In this document: positions 1-8,251 of the stretch, piece after piece | How positions within the stretch are numbered: position 1 is the stretch's first letter | Layout of the letters: each line of letters starts with the position of its first letter | NCBI RefSeq assembly: GCF_042680565.1 | Contig: NZ_JBHUEJ010000037.1 | Location: 28,466-92,465 of the forward strand | Reading direction: 5' to 3' | DNA length: 64,000 bases | DNA from: Ottowia flava | GTDB taxonomy: Bacteria; Pseudomonadota; Gammaproteobacteria; Burkholderiales; Burkholderiaceae_C | Notes under the pieces: model-generated | The model's input: the letters and a program-made list of their open reading frames with translations, nothing else | Databases searched by the model: none | Told to the model about the DNA's origin: nothing | Program-made: the position numbers and the translations under genes

Positions 1-18
1 CCCCGGGTTGCTCATCGA

Positions 19-70
19 ATGGTAGCTGGCTGCGCATACCCAGCAAAGGCTGGCGGCGCCAAAGATTCAA
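19..70 (-). repeat. Dispersed Comamonadaceae-type repeat, copy 1 (antisense)
   Basis: The top strand reads TAGCTGGCTGCGCAT, then CCAGCAAAGGCTGGCGGC and AAGATTCAAA. This is the reverse-complement form of the element seen cleanly at 42326-42386. It lies just beyond the modA stop codon. Divergence from the other copies is moderate. Confidence 0.6.
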
Positions 71-96
71 AGGTGACGCGCCGAATGCGCGCCTGC

Positions 97-855
97 TCAC
101 TTGACGGCGTAGCCGTAGGTGCGGATGAATTCCTTGGTCTTGGGCGTCTTCATCAGGTCCATCCAGGCCTTGGCCGCGGGATTGCCGGCCGCGCGCTTGA
201 GCGTGACCGCGTCCTGCACGATGGGTGCGTGCAACCGCTCGGGCACGATCCACATCGAGCCGCCCTTGAGTTGGCCGTTGTACAGCACCTGCGACAGCGC
301 GACAAAGCCAACCTCGGCGTTGCCCGTGGCGATGAAGTTGTAGGTCTGGCCAATGCTTTCGCCGGTGACCAGCTTGGGCTGCAGCGTCGCCATCAGGCCC
401 AGTTTTTCCATGGCCTCCATCGCAGCCGCGCCGTAGGGCGCGTTCTTGGGGTTGGCAACGGCCAGCTTGTTGAACTGGTTGGCTTTCAGCACTTCGCCCT
501 TGTCGTCGACATAACCAGGCTTGGCCGACCACAGCACCAGCTGGCCAGTGGCGTAGGTGAAGCGCGAGCCGGGCACGGTGTCGCCTTCTTTTTCCAGGCG
601 GGCGGGCCGCTCGTCGTCGGCGGCCATCAGCACGTCAAACGGCGCACCGTTCTTGATCTGGGAGTAAAACGCCCCGGTGGCGCCAAACGACAGCTTGGCC
701 GTGTGGCCGGTGGTCTTTTCCAGGATCGCTGCCAGGGCCTTGGCCGGTTCGGTGAAGTTGGCGGCGACGGCAACGTTCACCGTTTCGGCGTGCAGCGTGA
801 ACGAGGCGGCGCAAGCGGCGAAAAGGGCGATCAGGCGGCGCAGGGAGCGGGACAT
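97..855 (-). CDS. modA: ModA, periplasmic molybdate-binding protein
   Basis: Substrate-binding protein of the molybdate ABC transporter; it captures molybdate (or tungstate) in the periplasm and delivers it to ModBC. The 252-residue product has the usual family length, an N-terminal signal peptide with hydrophobic stretch and cleavage near LHA-E (about residue 23), and the family sequence VAVAANFTEPAKAL at the start of the mature protein, followed by SFGATGAFYSQIKNGAPFDV. modE is divergent, about 125 bases away. No permease or ATPase gene is visible because the gene runs toward the left edge; modBC may lie just outside. Regulation by ModE through the palindrome at 901-923 is inferred. Identification is secure from sequence features; ligand choice between molybdate and tungstate cannot be told. 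Confidence 0.93.
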   Translation of the reverse strand: MSRSLRRLIALFAACAASFTLHAETVNVAVAANFTEPAKALAAILEKTTGHTAKLSFGATGAFYSQIKNGAPFDVLMAADDERPARLEKEGDTVPGSRFTYATGQLVLWSAKPGYVDDKGEVLKANQFNKLAVANPKNAPYGAAAMEAMEKLGLMATLQPKLVTGESIGQTYNFIATGNAEVGFVALSQVLYNGQLKGGSMWIVPERLHAPIVQDAVTLKRAAGNPAAKAWMDLMKTPKTKEFIRTYGYAVK

Positions 856-900
856 GGGCAGATCCTTGGGACGGTCGGTCGCAGCGCTGCTGAAGCGATG

Positions 901-923
901 CGCTATTCATAAACGGAATAGCG
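901..923. promoter_or_regulatory. Candidate ModE operator (Mo-box)
   Basis: A perfect 8-bp inverted repeat, CGCTATTC and GAATAGCG, separated by 7 bases, lies between the divergent modA and modE genes. The CGCTAT...ATAGCG edges resemble the known ModE consensus half-sites (CGCTATATA / TATATAACG type). It sits 46 bases upstream of modA, where a repressor would cover the promoter. Binding is inferred. Confidence 0.6.
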
Positions 924-979
924 AGTGTAGCAGCCGCCCGTCGCATGGGGCGCGCGAGCGGCTGCGCCAGAATCCCCCC

Positions 980-1753
980 ATGGTTCGACGCGCGCTTTCC
1001 CCCCAGAACATGGGCTATGCCCAGGCCGACAAACGCCTGCAGATCCTGCAACTGGTGGGCGAGCAGGGCTCCATCTCGCAGGCCGCGCGCACGGCCGGCA
1101 TCAGCTACAAGGCGGCCTGGCAGGCCATCCACACGCTGACCAACCTGGCCGGCATGCCGCTGGTGGACAGCGCGGTGGGTGGCAGCGGTGGCGGCGGTGC
1201 GCGCCTGACGCCCGCCGGCGTGCGCCTGCTGGAAGCCGCGCATCAGATGGACGTGGCGCGCCGCGGCGTGCTGGAGCGCATCAACGCGCCCTCGGCCGCC
1301 GCGCTGGCCGGTCCGCGCACCAGCATGCGCAACCACCTGCCCTGCCGCGTGGCGCGGCTGGAAAGCGATGGCGCGCGCGACCCCATGGTGCGCGTCGTGC
1401 TGGCCCTGGCCGATGGGGGCGAGTTGGCGTCGCTGATCACCCGCGAAAGTGCCGAGCTGCTGGCGCTGGCACCCGGCTTGCCGGTGCTGGCGTTGTGCAA
1501 GGCGACGGCGGTGCGCGTGGCGTCGCTGACCGATGTGGCGGCGCGCGCGCGCGGCGCCACCGTGCCGGTCAACCGGCTGGCTGGCAAGGTGGCGCGCCTG
1601 TCGCGCGGCGTGCAGCGCGATGAGGCGGTGGTGACGCTGGCGGGCGGCCTGCAATTGGTCGGCTTTGCTGCGCGACCCAACCGATTGCGCAGCGGCAGTC
1701 GCGCGGTGGCCGAGCTGGACGAAAGCGCGGTGGTGGTGGCGTTGACCGCCTGA
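980..1753 (+). CDS. modE: ModE, molybdate-responsive transcription regulator
   Basis: DNA-binding regulator that senses cytoplasmic molybdate and normally represses molybdate-uptake genes. The 257-residue product from the ATG at 980 has the two-part ModE architecture: an N-terminal winged helix (GSISQAARTAGISYKAAWQAI, then PLVDSAVGGSGGGGARLTP, the ModE glycine-rich wing) and a C-terminal pair of TOBE/Mop domains beginning near RTSMRNHLPCRV and RGATVPVNRLAGKV, which bind the oxyanion. Length matches the family (about 260). A further in-frame ATG at 1010 is a possible alternative start. The frame stays open well upstream of 980, but that portion overlaps modA antisense and carries no family sequence. 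It is divergent from modA, with a palindrome between them. Confidence 0.9.
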   Translation: MVRRALSPQNMGYAQADKRLQILQLVGEQGSISQAARTAGISYKAAWQAIHTLTNLAGMPLVDSAVGGSGGGGARLTPAGVRLLEAAHQMDVARRGVLERINAPSAAALAGPRTSMRNHLPCRVARLESDGARDPMVRVVLALADGGELASLITRESAELLALAPGLPVLALCKATAVRVASLTDVAARARGATVPVNRLAGKVARLSRGVQRDEAVVTLAGGLQLVGFAARPNRLRSGSRAVAELDESAVVVALTA

Positions 1754-1770
1754 GTCGGGTCGTTTTAAGG

Positions 1771-1825
1771 AAAATCGGCCTCCGGCTCTAGAACCATCTG
1801 CGCAGCCAGCTACGGTTTATGTAGC
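1771..1825 (+). repeat. Dispersed repeat, copy 2 (sense); overlaps the 3' end of the PhyH gene
   Basis: Reads AAATCGGCCTCCGGCTCTAG, then CATCTGCGCAGCCAGCTA, closely matching the other copies. It fills the gap between the convergent modE and PhyH genes and contains the TAA stop of the latter (1817-1819). Confidence 0.75.
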
Positions 1826-2677
1826 GTTCAGCGCGCCGTCCAGCGTCGGCCACAGCAAGGGGAACAGCGCGTCCTGCATCGGCACGCCGGCCGGGAGGCG
1901 ATCGGCCAGGCCGGGGAACGGCGGTGAGGTGACCCAGCTGCGCGGCGCGTGTGTGATGTCGTCGCCCAGCATGCGCACGGAAAACACGCGGCGCCGCGCA
2001 CCGCCCGCCACGCCGCCCGCGGCGTGCAGGCTGAGCATGTGAAAGGCGATGACGTCGCCCGGCGCCACCGCCCAGCCGACGATGGGGAAGGCGTTGCGGT
2101 CCGCCTCGATGTCGGGCAGGTCGGCCAGGCTGCCTTCGGGAAACCATTTGGCCTGGTGGTCCATGAAGGTGCGCGGCATCAGCCACGGGCCGCGGTGCGA
2201 ACCGGCGACGAATTCCAGCGTGGACGGGCGCGCCACCGGGTCGACCGGGATCCAGAAACTGACGTTCTGCTGCCCGTCGATGTTGTAGTAGGGCTGGTCC
2301 TGGTGCCAGGGCGTCTTCTGGCGCGTGCCCGGCTCCTTGGTCAGCATGTGGTCGTGGTACAGGCGCACCTGCTGGCTGCCCATCAGGCGGGCCGCGGCCG
2401 CGGCAAGGGGCGACTGGGTGATGACGTCGCGGTAGGCCGCGTTGTCCTGCCAGTTGCAGAAGTCCTCAATGAAAAAGCCCGGGTCGTCCGGCCGGCTGGC
2501 GACCTTGGCGCGCGGGCTGGGCGTGGCGATGTTGGCATCGATGCCGGCGCGCAGCAGGGCGACTTCGTCGGCGTTCAGCAGCTGGCGCAGGCACACGGCG
2601 CCATCGCGGGCGAAGGCTGCGGCCAATTCAGGGGTGACGACGCGCTCGGCGCGGGCGTTCAGGTCGGGCGGGCTCAT
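1817..2677 (-). CDS. Phytanoyl-CoA dioxygenase (PhyH) family Fe(II)/2-oxoglutarate oxygenase
   Basis: Non-haem iron, 2-oxoglutarate-dependent oxygenase of the PhyH family; the substrate cannot be predicted. From the ATG at 2677 the protein has 286 residues. The iron-binding facial triad is visible: H125-Q-D127 in TPWHQDQPYY and a distal histidine at about 218 in HMLSLHAAGG, followed by an arginine-rich stretch (RRRVFSVR) suited to bind the 2-oxoglutarate carboxylate. I chose 2677 rather than the in-frame ATG at 2686 because 2677 makes an ATGA overlap with the stop of the upstream membrane-protein gene, suggesting translational coupling. The last codons and stop lie inside a dispersed repeat. 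Family assignment is firm; function is unknown. Confidence 0.85.
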   Translation of the reverse strand: MSPPDLNARAERVVTPELAAAFARDGAVCLRQLLNADEVALLRAGIDANIATPSPRAKVASRPDDPGFFIEDFCNWQDNAAYRDVITQSPLAAAAARLMGSQQVRLYHDHMLTKEPGTRQKTPWHQDQPYYNIDGQQNVSFWIPVDPVARPSTLEFVAGSHRGPWLMPRTFMDHQAKWFPEGSLADLPDIEADRNAFPIVGWAVAPGDVIAFHMLSLHAAGGVAGGARRRVFSVRMLGDDITHAPRSWVTSPPFPGLADRLPAGVPMQDALFPLLWPTLDGALNAT

Positions 2678-3669
2678 GCGCCCCATTGTGCGTCGGCGGC
2701 GGGCGGAACCGCGGCGGCCGACAGGGTTTCAAACTCGGTGGTTTCCCCCGCAAAGCCATCGGCACGCAGGCGAGCGCGCAGACGCACGGTTGCGCCCAAT
2801 GCGGGCAATTCCGACACCGGAAACAGCTGCCCGGCCACGCGCACCCAGGACCCGCGTTCGATTCGGTTGCGGGGTCCGCGCCAGGTCGCGCGCAGGGTTT
2901 CGGTGACCGGGCCTTGCGCGGCCACCCAGCCGACCCAGTGCTGCGGCCCGTCGGCCATGTGTGCCAGGATGTACAGCGCCACTATCGGCAGCAGCCACAG
3001 CGCCAGCCAGGGCGACATGCCACGTGGCAGGCCCAACAGCAGCCCGACGCCGCCCACGCCCAGGGCCAGGAACAAGCCGGTGCGGTGCGCACGGCGCGTC
3101 AGCAGGCGCTGTTCGGCCGCGTTCAGGCCCGCCTCGTGGTGCAAGGTGGCGGTGTCGTCCCAGTCGGGGTAGCGCACGCCCAGCAGGCGCTCGCCCCGGC
3201 TGGTCCGCTGCACGGTGACGGCGGTGCCGCCCACGCCGGCCACCGTTTCGATGCGCAGGCGCCCGACCACGAAGCCCGAGCCCAGGGGCAAGGCCGGGTA
3301 GGCGCGCCAGCCCTCGCCGCCTACCGTGTAGGTCAGGGCGTTGCCGCTGGCGGCCAAACCGTCCGCGTCGCCCCGGATGATCTGTTTGCGCGGCGCGGCA
3401 ACGTCGCCACGCACGCCGCGGTTGACGTGGCGCAGCCAGAAGAAAAAGCCGTTCAGTCCCAGCCAGGCCGTGAGCAACGGCAGCACCAGCTCGCGGCGAA
3501 AGCCGTCCGGGTTGGGCGCGGCGACGACCAACAGCGCGCCAATCCACGCCAGCGCCACCGCGTTCGCCAGCAGCCAGAATCCCCAGCGCTGGCCTGCCAG
3601 CAAGCTCGGCGCCACCAACTTCAGGTGGGCCAGTTCGTCGGCGCTGAGGGGGGCGTCTTCTACAAGCAA
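2674..3669 (-). CDS. Unrecognised integral membrane protein
   Basis: I do not recognise a family. The 331-residue frame shows hydrophobic segments at roughly residues 30-50 (FWLLANAVALAWIGALLVV), 65-80 (LPLLTAWLGLNGFFFWL), 200-217 (GLFLALGVGGVGLLLGL) and 222-240 (PWLALWLLPIVALYILAHM), so two hairpins surround a soluble domain, with a soluble C-terminal tail. The only start at the 5' end of the frame is TTG at 3669, which lies inside a dispersed repeat; a GTG at codon 19 (just before APSLLAGQRW) is an alternative. The gene overlaps the PhyH gene by ATGA and probably shares its transcript. The TTG start is weakly supported because no good ribosome-binding site precedes it. Confidence 0.6.
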   Translation of the reverse strand: MLVEDAPLSADELAHLKLVAPSLLAGQRWGFWLLANAVALAWIGALLVVAAPNPDGFRRELVLPLLTAWLGLNGFFFWLRHVNRGVRGDVAAPRKQIIRGDADGLAASGNALTYTVGGEGWRAYPALPLGSGFVVGRLRIETVAGVGGTAVTVQRTSRGERLLGVRYPDWDDTATLHHEAGLNAAEQRLLTRRAHRTGLFLALGVGGVGLLLGLPRGMSPWLALWLLPIVALYILAHMADGPQHWVGWVAAQGPVTETLRATWRGPRNRIERGSWVRVAGQLFPVSELPALGATVRLRARLRADGFAGETTEFETLSAAAVPPAADAQWGA

Positions 3670-3716
3670 ATCGGTCTGTGGTCCTAAGAGATCATGCGCG
3701 GGCAGCTATGAAAAGC
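3665..3716 (+). repeat. Dispersed repeat, copy 3 (sense); encodes the crcB C-terminus
   Basis: Reads GCAAATCGGTCTGTGGTCCT, then GATCATGCGCGGGCAGCTAT. On the opposite strand this supplies the last residues (ALFIAARA) and stop of crcB and the TTG start region of the next gene. Confidence 0.75.
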
Positions 3717-4078
3717 GCAGCGGTCTTGATGCCGACGTAGGTCATCAGCAAGGACCCCGCCAGGTGCGCGGTCGCCGTCATCAGCGCCTGCACCCAGCGC
3801 TCCAGCATCAGCATGTCGACCACTTCCATGCTGAAGCTGGAAAAGGTGGTCAGTGCGCCCAGGAAGCCGGTGACCAGCAGCAGGCGCCACGTCGGGTCGA
3901 TGCCGGGGTGCTGCTGGAGCACGCCGATGAACAGGCCAATCAGGTAGCCGCCGATCAGGTTGGCCGCCAGCGTGCCCCAGGGCATCAGCGCGCCGGCATG
4001 GTTCAGCCACAGGCCGAGGTGCCAGCGCAGCAGGGCGCCCGCGCAGGCGCCCAGGCAGATGGCGAGGACGGCGGGCAT
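3692..4078 (-). CDS. crcB: CrcB/Fluc fluoride ion channel
   Basis: Small inner-membrane fluoride exporter working as a dual-topology dimer that protects the cell from fluoride. The 128-residue length and four hydrophobic segments are typical. Family motifs are present: GACAGALLRW near the N-terminus, GTLAANLIGGYLIG with the conserved asparagine, and GFLGALTTFSSFSMEV, the sodium/fluoride-pore signature. The final residues ALFIAARA and the stop are encoded by a copy of the dispersed repeat, so the C-terminus has probably been rewritten by it. Only 34 bases separate it from rdgC upstream, leaving no room for a fluoride riboswitch; co-transcription with rdgC is likely. Confidence 0.93.
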   Translation of the reverse strand: MPAVLAICLGACAGALLRWHLGLWLNHAGALMPWGTLAANLIGGYLIGLFIGVLQQHPGIDPTWRLLLVTGFLGALTTFSSFSMEVVDMLMLERWVQALMTATAHLAGSLLMTYVGIKTAALFIAARA

Positions 4079-4112
4079 GGCTTAAAAGGCGAGGCGCGGC
4101 GGGCGGCGCCGC

Positions 4113-5129
4113 TCAGAACGGCGGGCCGTCGTCGTCTGCGGCCGTGGTCGCCACCGCGGCGGTGGGCGCTTTGGCGGTGGTCGTGGCCACCTGCGGCGCG
4201 TCGGGCGGCGTGGGGAAGGCGGCTGGGTCGGCCTCGCCGCCCAGCGCTTCGATCAGGTCGGTGATCAGGCCGCTCAGCTCGCCGGTGGCCAGGGCCACGT
4301 CGGCGTCAAATCGGTCGTCGTCTTTGCTGGTGGCGCCTTCCTCGAACACGCCTTCTTCAAACGTGATCTTCTTGAGCTGCAGCGCCTGCGTCAGCATGAA
4401 GCCCACGCGGCCCTGCCAGCCCAGGGCCAGCTTGGTCGGCAGCTTGCCTTCGGCGATGTGCTGGCGCACTTCGTCGGTCACCAGGTCGTGGCGGGTGAAC
4501 TTGACGACGGCCGGCTCGTCGCCACTGCCTTTGAGTTCGCATTCGCGCTCGACGTGGAAGGCGTCGGGCAGCTCGTCCGCCGATTCCGCCGCCAGCCAAG
4601 CCGACATGACGGCCTGTGGCGTCTGCGTGGTCTGCAGCAGGCGCACGCCAAAGCCTTGGCCAGCCACGCGCACCAGGCTGGTGATCAGCTCGTCGGCCTT
4701 GCCTTGCGCGCCGGTGTCGAGCACCAGCCAATGCTGTTCGGGGTCGATCCAGGCGGTGACCTGGGCGCGGCGCGGGAAGGCCTGCGGTAGCAGGGCGTTG
4801 AGTGCGTCGTCGCGCAAATCGCGCACTTCCTTCTTGCCGGGTTTGCGGCCAGTGGTTTTCTCGATCTCGGCCACGGCCTCGTCCGTGCGGCGGCGCACCG
4901 CGTCGCCAGGAACGGACTTGGTCTCGATGACGAAACGCGCGATCCACTGGCCATCAACCACTTCGACCAACGCCCCGTGCGCTTCGCCCCTCGGGGGCAC
5001 CCAGCCGGTGGCGCGCTGTTGGGTGGCGCTGCACTCGGCAAAGGGTTCGGTGGCCAGCGCTTCTTCCAGCTGCTGCGCGGAGGTCGGCCAGCCCGGCTCC
5101 AGGCGGTACAGCATCACATTCTTGAACAC
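4113..5129 (-). CDS. rdgC: RdgC, nucleoid-associated recombination modulator
   Basis: RdgC forms a ring-shaped dimer on double-stranded DNA and limits RecA-mediated recombination. I start it at the GTG at 5129 so that it begins MFKNVMLYRL, matching the family N-terminus (E. coli MLWFKNLMVYRL). A strong purine-rich site, GAGAGTGAGAG, sits a few bases upstream; the frame is open from 5159 but those ten extra codons look non-native. At 338 residues it is slightly longer than the usual 300 or so because of an alanine/threonine-rich acidic tail ending DDDGPPF. Recognisable family stretches include FMLTQALQLKKITFEEGVF near the end. crcB follows closely. Confidence 0.92.
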   Translation of the reverse strand: MFKNVMLYRLEPGWPTSAQQLEEALATEPFAECSATQQRATGWVPPRGEAHGALVEVVDGQWIARFVIETKSVPGDAVRRRTDEAVAEIEKTTGRKPGKKEVRDLRDDALNALLPQAFPRRAQVTAWIDPEQHWLVLDTGAQGKADELITSLVRVAGQGFGVRLLQTTQTPQAVMSAWLAAESADELPDAFHVERECELKGSGDEPAVVKFTRHDLVTDEVRQHIAEGKLPTKLALGWQGRVGFMLTQALQLKKITFEEGVFEEGATSKDDDRFDADVALATGELSGLITDLIEALGGEADPAAFPTPPDAPQVATTTAKAPTAAVATTAADDDGPPF

Positions 5130-5208
5130 GAATCTCTCACTCTCGATCAGCGTCCGCACGGTGGGCGGACCGGACCGGCATCATAGGGGAGCGCGCAGTG
5201 TCAGCGCG

Positions 5209-6504
5209 TTACATGTGTCCCGGCATCCAGGTGGCGATCTGCGGGAAGAACCACAGCAGCAGAACCATGGCGCACATCAGGAAGAAGAAGGGCATGGTCA
5301 CACGCGCGATGTAGGCGATGTCTTTCTTGGTCATGCCCTGCAGCACGAACAGGTTGAAGCCCACCGGCGGGGTGATCTGCGCCATCTCGACCACGATGAC
5401 CACGAAGATGCCGAACCAGATCAGATCCAATCCGGCGGCCTGAACGGTGGGCAGGATCACGCCCATGGTCAGCACCACCATGGAAATGCCGTCAAGGAAG
5501 CAGCCGAGCACGATGTAAAACACGGCCAGCGCAATGACCAGCATGAAGGGCGAGAGGCCCAGGCTGCCGATGTACTCGGCCAGGTGGCGCGGCAGGCCGA
5601 TGTAGCCCATTGCAAGCGTCAGGAAGGCGGCGCCCGCCAGGATCAGCGCGATCATGCAGTACAGGCGCGTGGCGCCCAGCAGCGATGTCTTGAAGGTTTC
5701 CCAAGATAAGCTGCCTTGCACCAGCGACAGCAGCAGCGAGCCGACCACGCCCACGGCGGCGGCTTCGGTCGCCGTGGCCACGCCGGAGTAGATGGAGCCG
5801 AGCACTGCGGCAATCAGGATCACCACGGGAATCAGGTGGCGCGATTCGTGCAGCTTTTCGGCAAAGCTCAGCGTGCGGTCGGGGCGCGGCACCTTGCCCG
5901 GATTCATGAGGGCCCAGACCATGAGGTAGCCCGAGAAGAGCAGCGCCAGCAGGATGCCGGGCAGAACGCCCGCGATGAACAGCTTGGCGATGGAGACATC
6001 GGCGGCTACACCGTAGACGATCATGATGATCGATGGCGGGATCAGCAGGCCCAGCGTGCCAGCCCCCGCCAGCGACCCGATGGTGATGCCTTCGGGGTAG
6101 CCGCGCTTGGCGAGTTCCGGCAGCGACATCTTGCCGATGGTCGCGCAGGTCGCAGCCGACGAGCCCGACACCGCCGCAAAGATCGCGCAGCCGATCACGT
6201 TGGTGTGCAGCAGCCGGCCGGGCAGCCAGGTGACCCAGGGCGCCAGGCCGCGGAACATGCTTTCGCTGAGTTTGGTGCGAAAGAGTATTTCGCCCATCCA
6301 CACGAACAAGGGCAGGGCGGTGAGCGTCCAACTGGAGGCCGATCCCCAGATGGTCACCGCCATGGCGTCGCCCGCGGGGCGAGCCGAAAAAAGCTGCATG
6401 CCGATCCAGGCGACGCCTGTGAGCGTGAGGCCGATCCAGACCCCGCTGCCGAGCAGCAGGAACAGCGAGGCGATCAGCAGGCCGGTGATGGCGAAGTCAC
6501 TCAT
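5209..6504 (-). CDS. dctM: TRAP transporter large permease, DctM type
   Basis: Large membrane subunit of a tripartite ATP-independent periplasmic transporter, which uses the ion gradient to import organic acids. From the ATG at 6504 the product has 431 residues with about twelve hydrophobic segments, typical of DctM. Family signatures include SGSSAATCATIGKMSLPELAKRGYP and GAGTLGLLIPPSIIMIVYG, and near the end QITPPVGFNLFVLQGM. It overlaps the dctQ stop by 8 bases, implying translational coupling; dctP lies upstream in the same direction. The longer open frame beginning at 6603 lies inside dctQ and was discarded. Confidence 0.93.
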   Translation of the reverse strand: MSDFAITGLLIASLFLLLGSGVWIGLTLTGVAWIGMQLFSARPAGDAMAVTIWGSASSWTLTALPLFVWMGEILFRTKLSESMFRGLAPWVTWLPGRLLHTNVIGCAIFAAVSGSSAATCATIGKMSLPELAKRGYPEGITIGSLAGAGTLGLLIPPSIIMIVYGVAADVSIAKLFIAGVLPGILLALLFSGYLMVWALMNPGKVPRPDRTLSFAEKLHESRHLIPVVILIAAVLGSIYSGVATATEAAAVGVVGSLLLSLVQGSLSWETFKTSLLGATRLYCMIALILAGAAFLTLAMGYIGLPRHLAEYIGSLGLSPFMLVIALAVFYIVLGCFLDGISMVVLTMGVILPTVQAAGLDLIWFGIFVVIVVEMAQITPPVGFNLFVLQGMTKKDIAYIARVTMPFFFLMCAMVLLLWFFPQIATWMPGHM

Positions 6505-7030
6505 TGTGCAGCGCCTCCTCGGCGTGATCGTCGTGCACGCGGCGCCCGCGCAGCTCCTGCACCCATTCGTCGACAAAGGCGACGAACAGCAGCACGGTGC
6601 CAATCGCCATGCTCAGCTGTGGAATCCACAGCGGCGTGGCGTCGTTGGACGTGGACACGTCGTTGAATTCGTGCGAAACCAGCACCAGCCGGCACGCGTA
6701 GAAAGCAAACAGGCCGGCCAGCAGCACCGCCGCCGTCAAGGCCCACATTTCCATCGCGCGGCGCGGGCCACCTTGCAGGCGCCCGATGAGCAAGGTGACG
6801 CGGATGTGTTCACCCTTCTTCAGGGTGTGTGCCAGGGCCAGAAAGCCGGCCGCGGCCATGCTGTAGCCCGCGTAGGCGTCGGTCCCTGGCAGATGAAAGT
6901 GCAGCAGGCGCCCGAGGATCGAGGTCAGCACCATGACCAGCACGCCGATCATGGACAGTGCTGCGAGCCAGGCGGCGGCATCGTAGAGAAAATCAAGGAA
7001 TCGGCGCATGCGCTGGGCCAGTGAGATCAA
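6497..7030 (-). CDS. dctQ: TRAP transporter small permease, DctQ type
   Basis: Small membrane subunit that pairs with DctM in the TRAP transporter. The 177-residue product has four hydrophobic segments, for example FLYDAAAWLAALSMIGVLVMVLTSILG and YSMAAAGFLALAHTL, and the typical AFVDEWVQEL stretch at the end. It sits between dctP (63 bases upstream) and dctM (8-base overlap), the normal gene order for these systems. It carries no substrate information itself. Confidence 0.88.
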   Translation of the reverse strand: MISLAQRMRRFLDFLYDAAAWLAALSMIGVLVMVLTSILGRLLHFHLPGTDAYAGYSMAAAGFLALAHTLKKGEHIRVTLLIGRLQGGPRRAMEMWALTAAVLLAGLFAFYACRLVLVSHEFNDVSTSNDATPLWIPQLSMAIGTVLLFVAFVDEWVQELRGRRVHDDHAEEALHNE

Positions 7031-7093
7031 ACGGTAGAAACGTCGACGCCCTCGCCGGCTGGCCGGGAGGGCGTCGCGCGGGACATGGTGCGT

Positions 7094-8080
7094 TTACTTG
7101 GCCGCGCGGTAGGCGTCGACCACGGCCTTGCCCTCAGGGCCGGCCTTGTCGATCCATTCCTTCAGCATGGTCTCGCCGACCTTCTGCATGTCGCCTTTCA
7201 GTTGGGCCGACGGCGGGTACACGGTCATGCCGTTCTTCTTGAGCAGGTCGAGGTACTCGCCGGTTTTCTTCTCGCTGGTGGCCCAGCCGCGCTTTTCGGC
7301 TTCGGCCGATGCCTTCAGCAGGCCGTCGCGCGTGGCCTGGTCGAGCGCGTCGAAGGCCTTCTTGTTGGCAACGATCGCGTTCTTGGGCAGCCATGCTTGG
7401 GTGTCGGCGAAGAACTTCAGGTGCTCGTAGGTCTTGGTGTCGTAGCCGGTGGAGCCCGAGCTCATGTAGCTTTCGACCACGCCGGTGGCCATGGCCTGCG
7501 ACAGCTCGGCTTGCTGCACGGTCACCGGCTGGGCGCCCACCAGTTCACCTATGCGCGCCGTGGCCGGGCTGTAGGCGCGCCACTTGATGCCTTTCATGTC
7601 GGCGGCGCTGGCCACCTGTTTCTTGCTGAAGATGCCCTGCGGCGGCCACGCCACGGCGTACAGCAGCACCATGCCCTGCTCGGCCAGCTTCTTCTGCACG
7701 GCGGGTTTGCTGGCCTGGTACAGCTTCATCGACTGGTCGTAGCTGGTGGCCAGGAACGGAATGCCATCCAGCCCCCACACCGGCCATTCGTTCTGGAAGT
7801 TGACCATCAGGAATTCGCCGGCCTGCGCCTGCCCGCCCTGCACGGCGCGCTTGATCTCGGGTGCCTTGAACAGCGAGGCGTTGTCGTGGATCTGGATCTT
7901 GAGCTTGCCGCCGGTGGCCGCGTCCACGTCCTTGACGAACTGGGCCAGGTTTTCAGTGTGGAAGTTGTTGGCGGGGTAGGCCGTGGGCAGGTCCCACTTG
8001 GTCTGCGCGCCGGCGGTGGTCGCCAGGCCGCCGAGCAGCAGGCCGGACAGGGTGGCGACGGTGCGTCGGGTCAACTTCAT
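7094..8080 (-). CDS. dctP: TRAP transporter substrate-binding protein, DctP type
   Basis: Periplasmic solute receptor of the TRAP transporter. The ATG at 8080, preceded by GAAGGAG, gives a 328-residue protein with a signal peptide carrying a twin arginine (LTRRTVATLSGLLLGGLATTAGAQ), so Tat export is possible but not certain. The mature part starts KWDLPTAYPANNFHTENL and contains the family region KGIKWRAYSPATARIGELVGAQPVTV with the arginine that usually clamps a carboxylate. It is first in the leftward dctP-dctQ-dctM set and is divergent from a MarR-type regulator and an oxoprolinase-like enzyme, so a cyclic amide or its amino-acid derivative is a plausible substrate (inference only). Confidence 0.9.
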   Translation of the reverse strand: MKLTRRTVATLSGLLLGGLATTAGAQTKWDLPTAYPANNFHTENLAQFVKDVDAATGGKLKIQIHDNASLFKAPEIKRAVQGGQAQAGEFLMVNFQNEWPVWGLDGIPFLATSYDQSMKLYQASKPAVQKKLAEQGMVLLYAVAWPPQGIFSKKQVASAADMKGIKWRAYSPATARIGELVGAQPVTVQQAELSQAMATGVVESYMSSGSTGYDTKTYEHLKFFADTQAWLPKNAIVANKKAFDALDQATRDGLLKASAEAEKRGWATSEKKTGEYLDLLKKNGMTVYPPSAQLKGDMQKVGETMLKEWIDKAGPEGKAVVDAYRAAK

Positions 8081-8206
8081 GTGCACTCCTTCAGGGGGTT
8101 CGTGGATCGCTTGAGCATCGCGGCGCGGGCATCGAGCGTAAAGGGTGAAAACGCGCATGCCGACAACGCAGCGGACTTGAAGTCTAGAAAGGGCTTCGCT
8201 AAAGTG

Positions 8207-8225
8207 TCAACAAAATCTCAACAAA
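8207..8225. promoter_or_regulatory. Tandem TCAACAAA direct repeat, candidate operator
   Basis: TCAACAAA occurs at 8207-8214 and again at 8218-8225, 11 bases start to start, i.e. about one helical turn. It lies in the divergent interval between dctP and the MarR-type gene in a locally AT-rich patch. A role in regulator binding or a promoter is inferred. Confidence 0.4.
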
Positions 8226-8251
8226 TTACCTCGTATTTCGGGAATACCCTG

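Noticed and set aside
97..855. modA as an isolated gene without transporter partners
   Set aside because: The gene reads toward the left edge, so modBC may simply lie outside the window; absence cannot be claimed.
4079..4112. Possible fluoride riboswitch upstream of crcB
   Set aside because: Only 34 bases separate crcB from rdgC, too short for the riboswitch, and none of its conserved sequence is visible.
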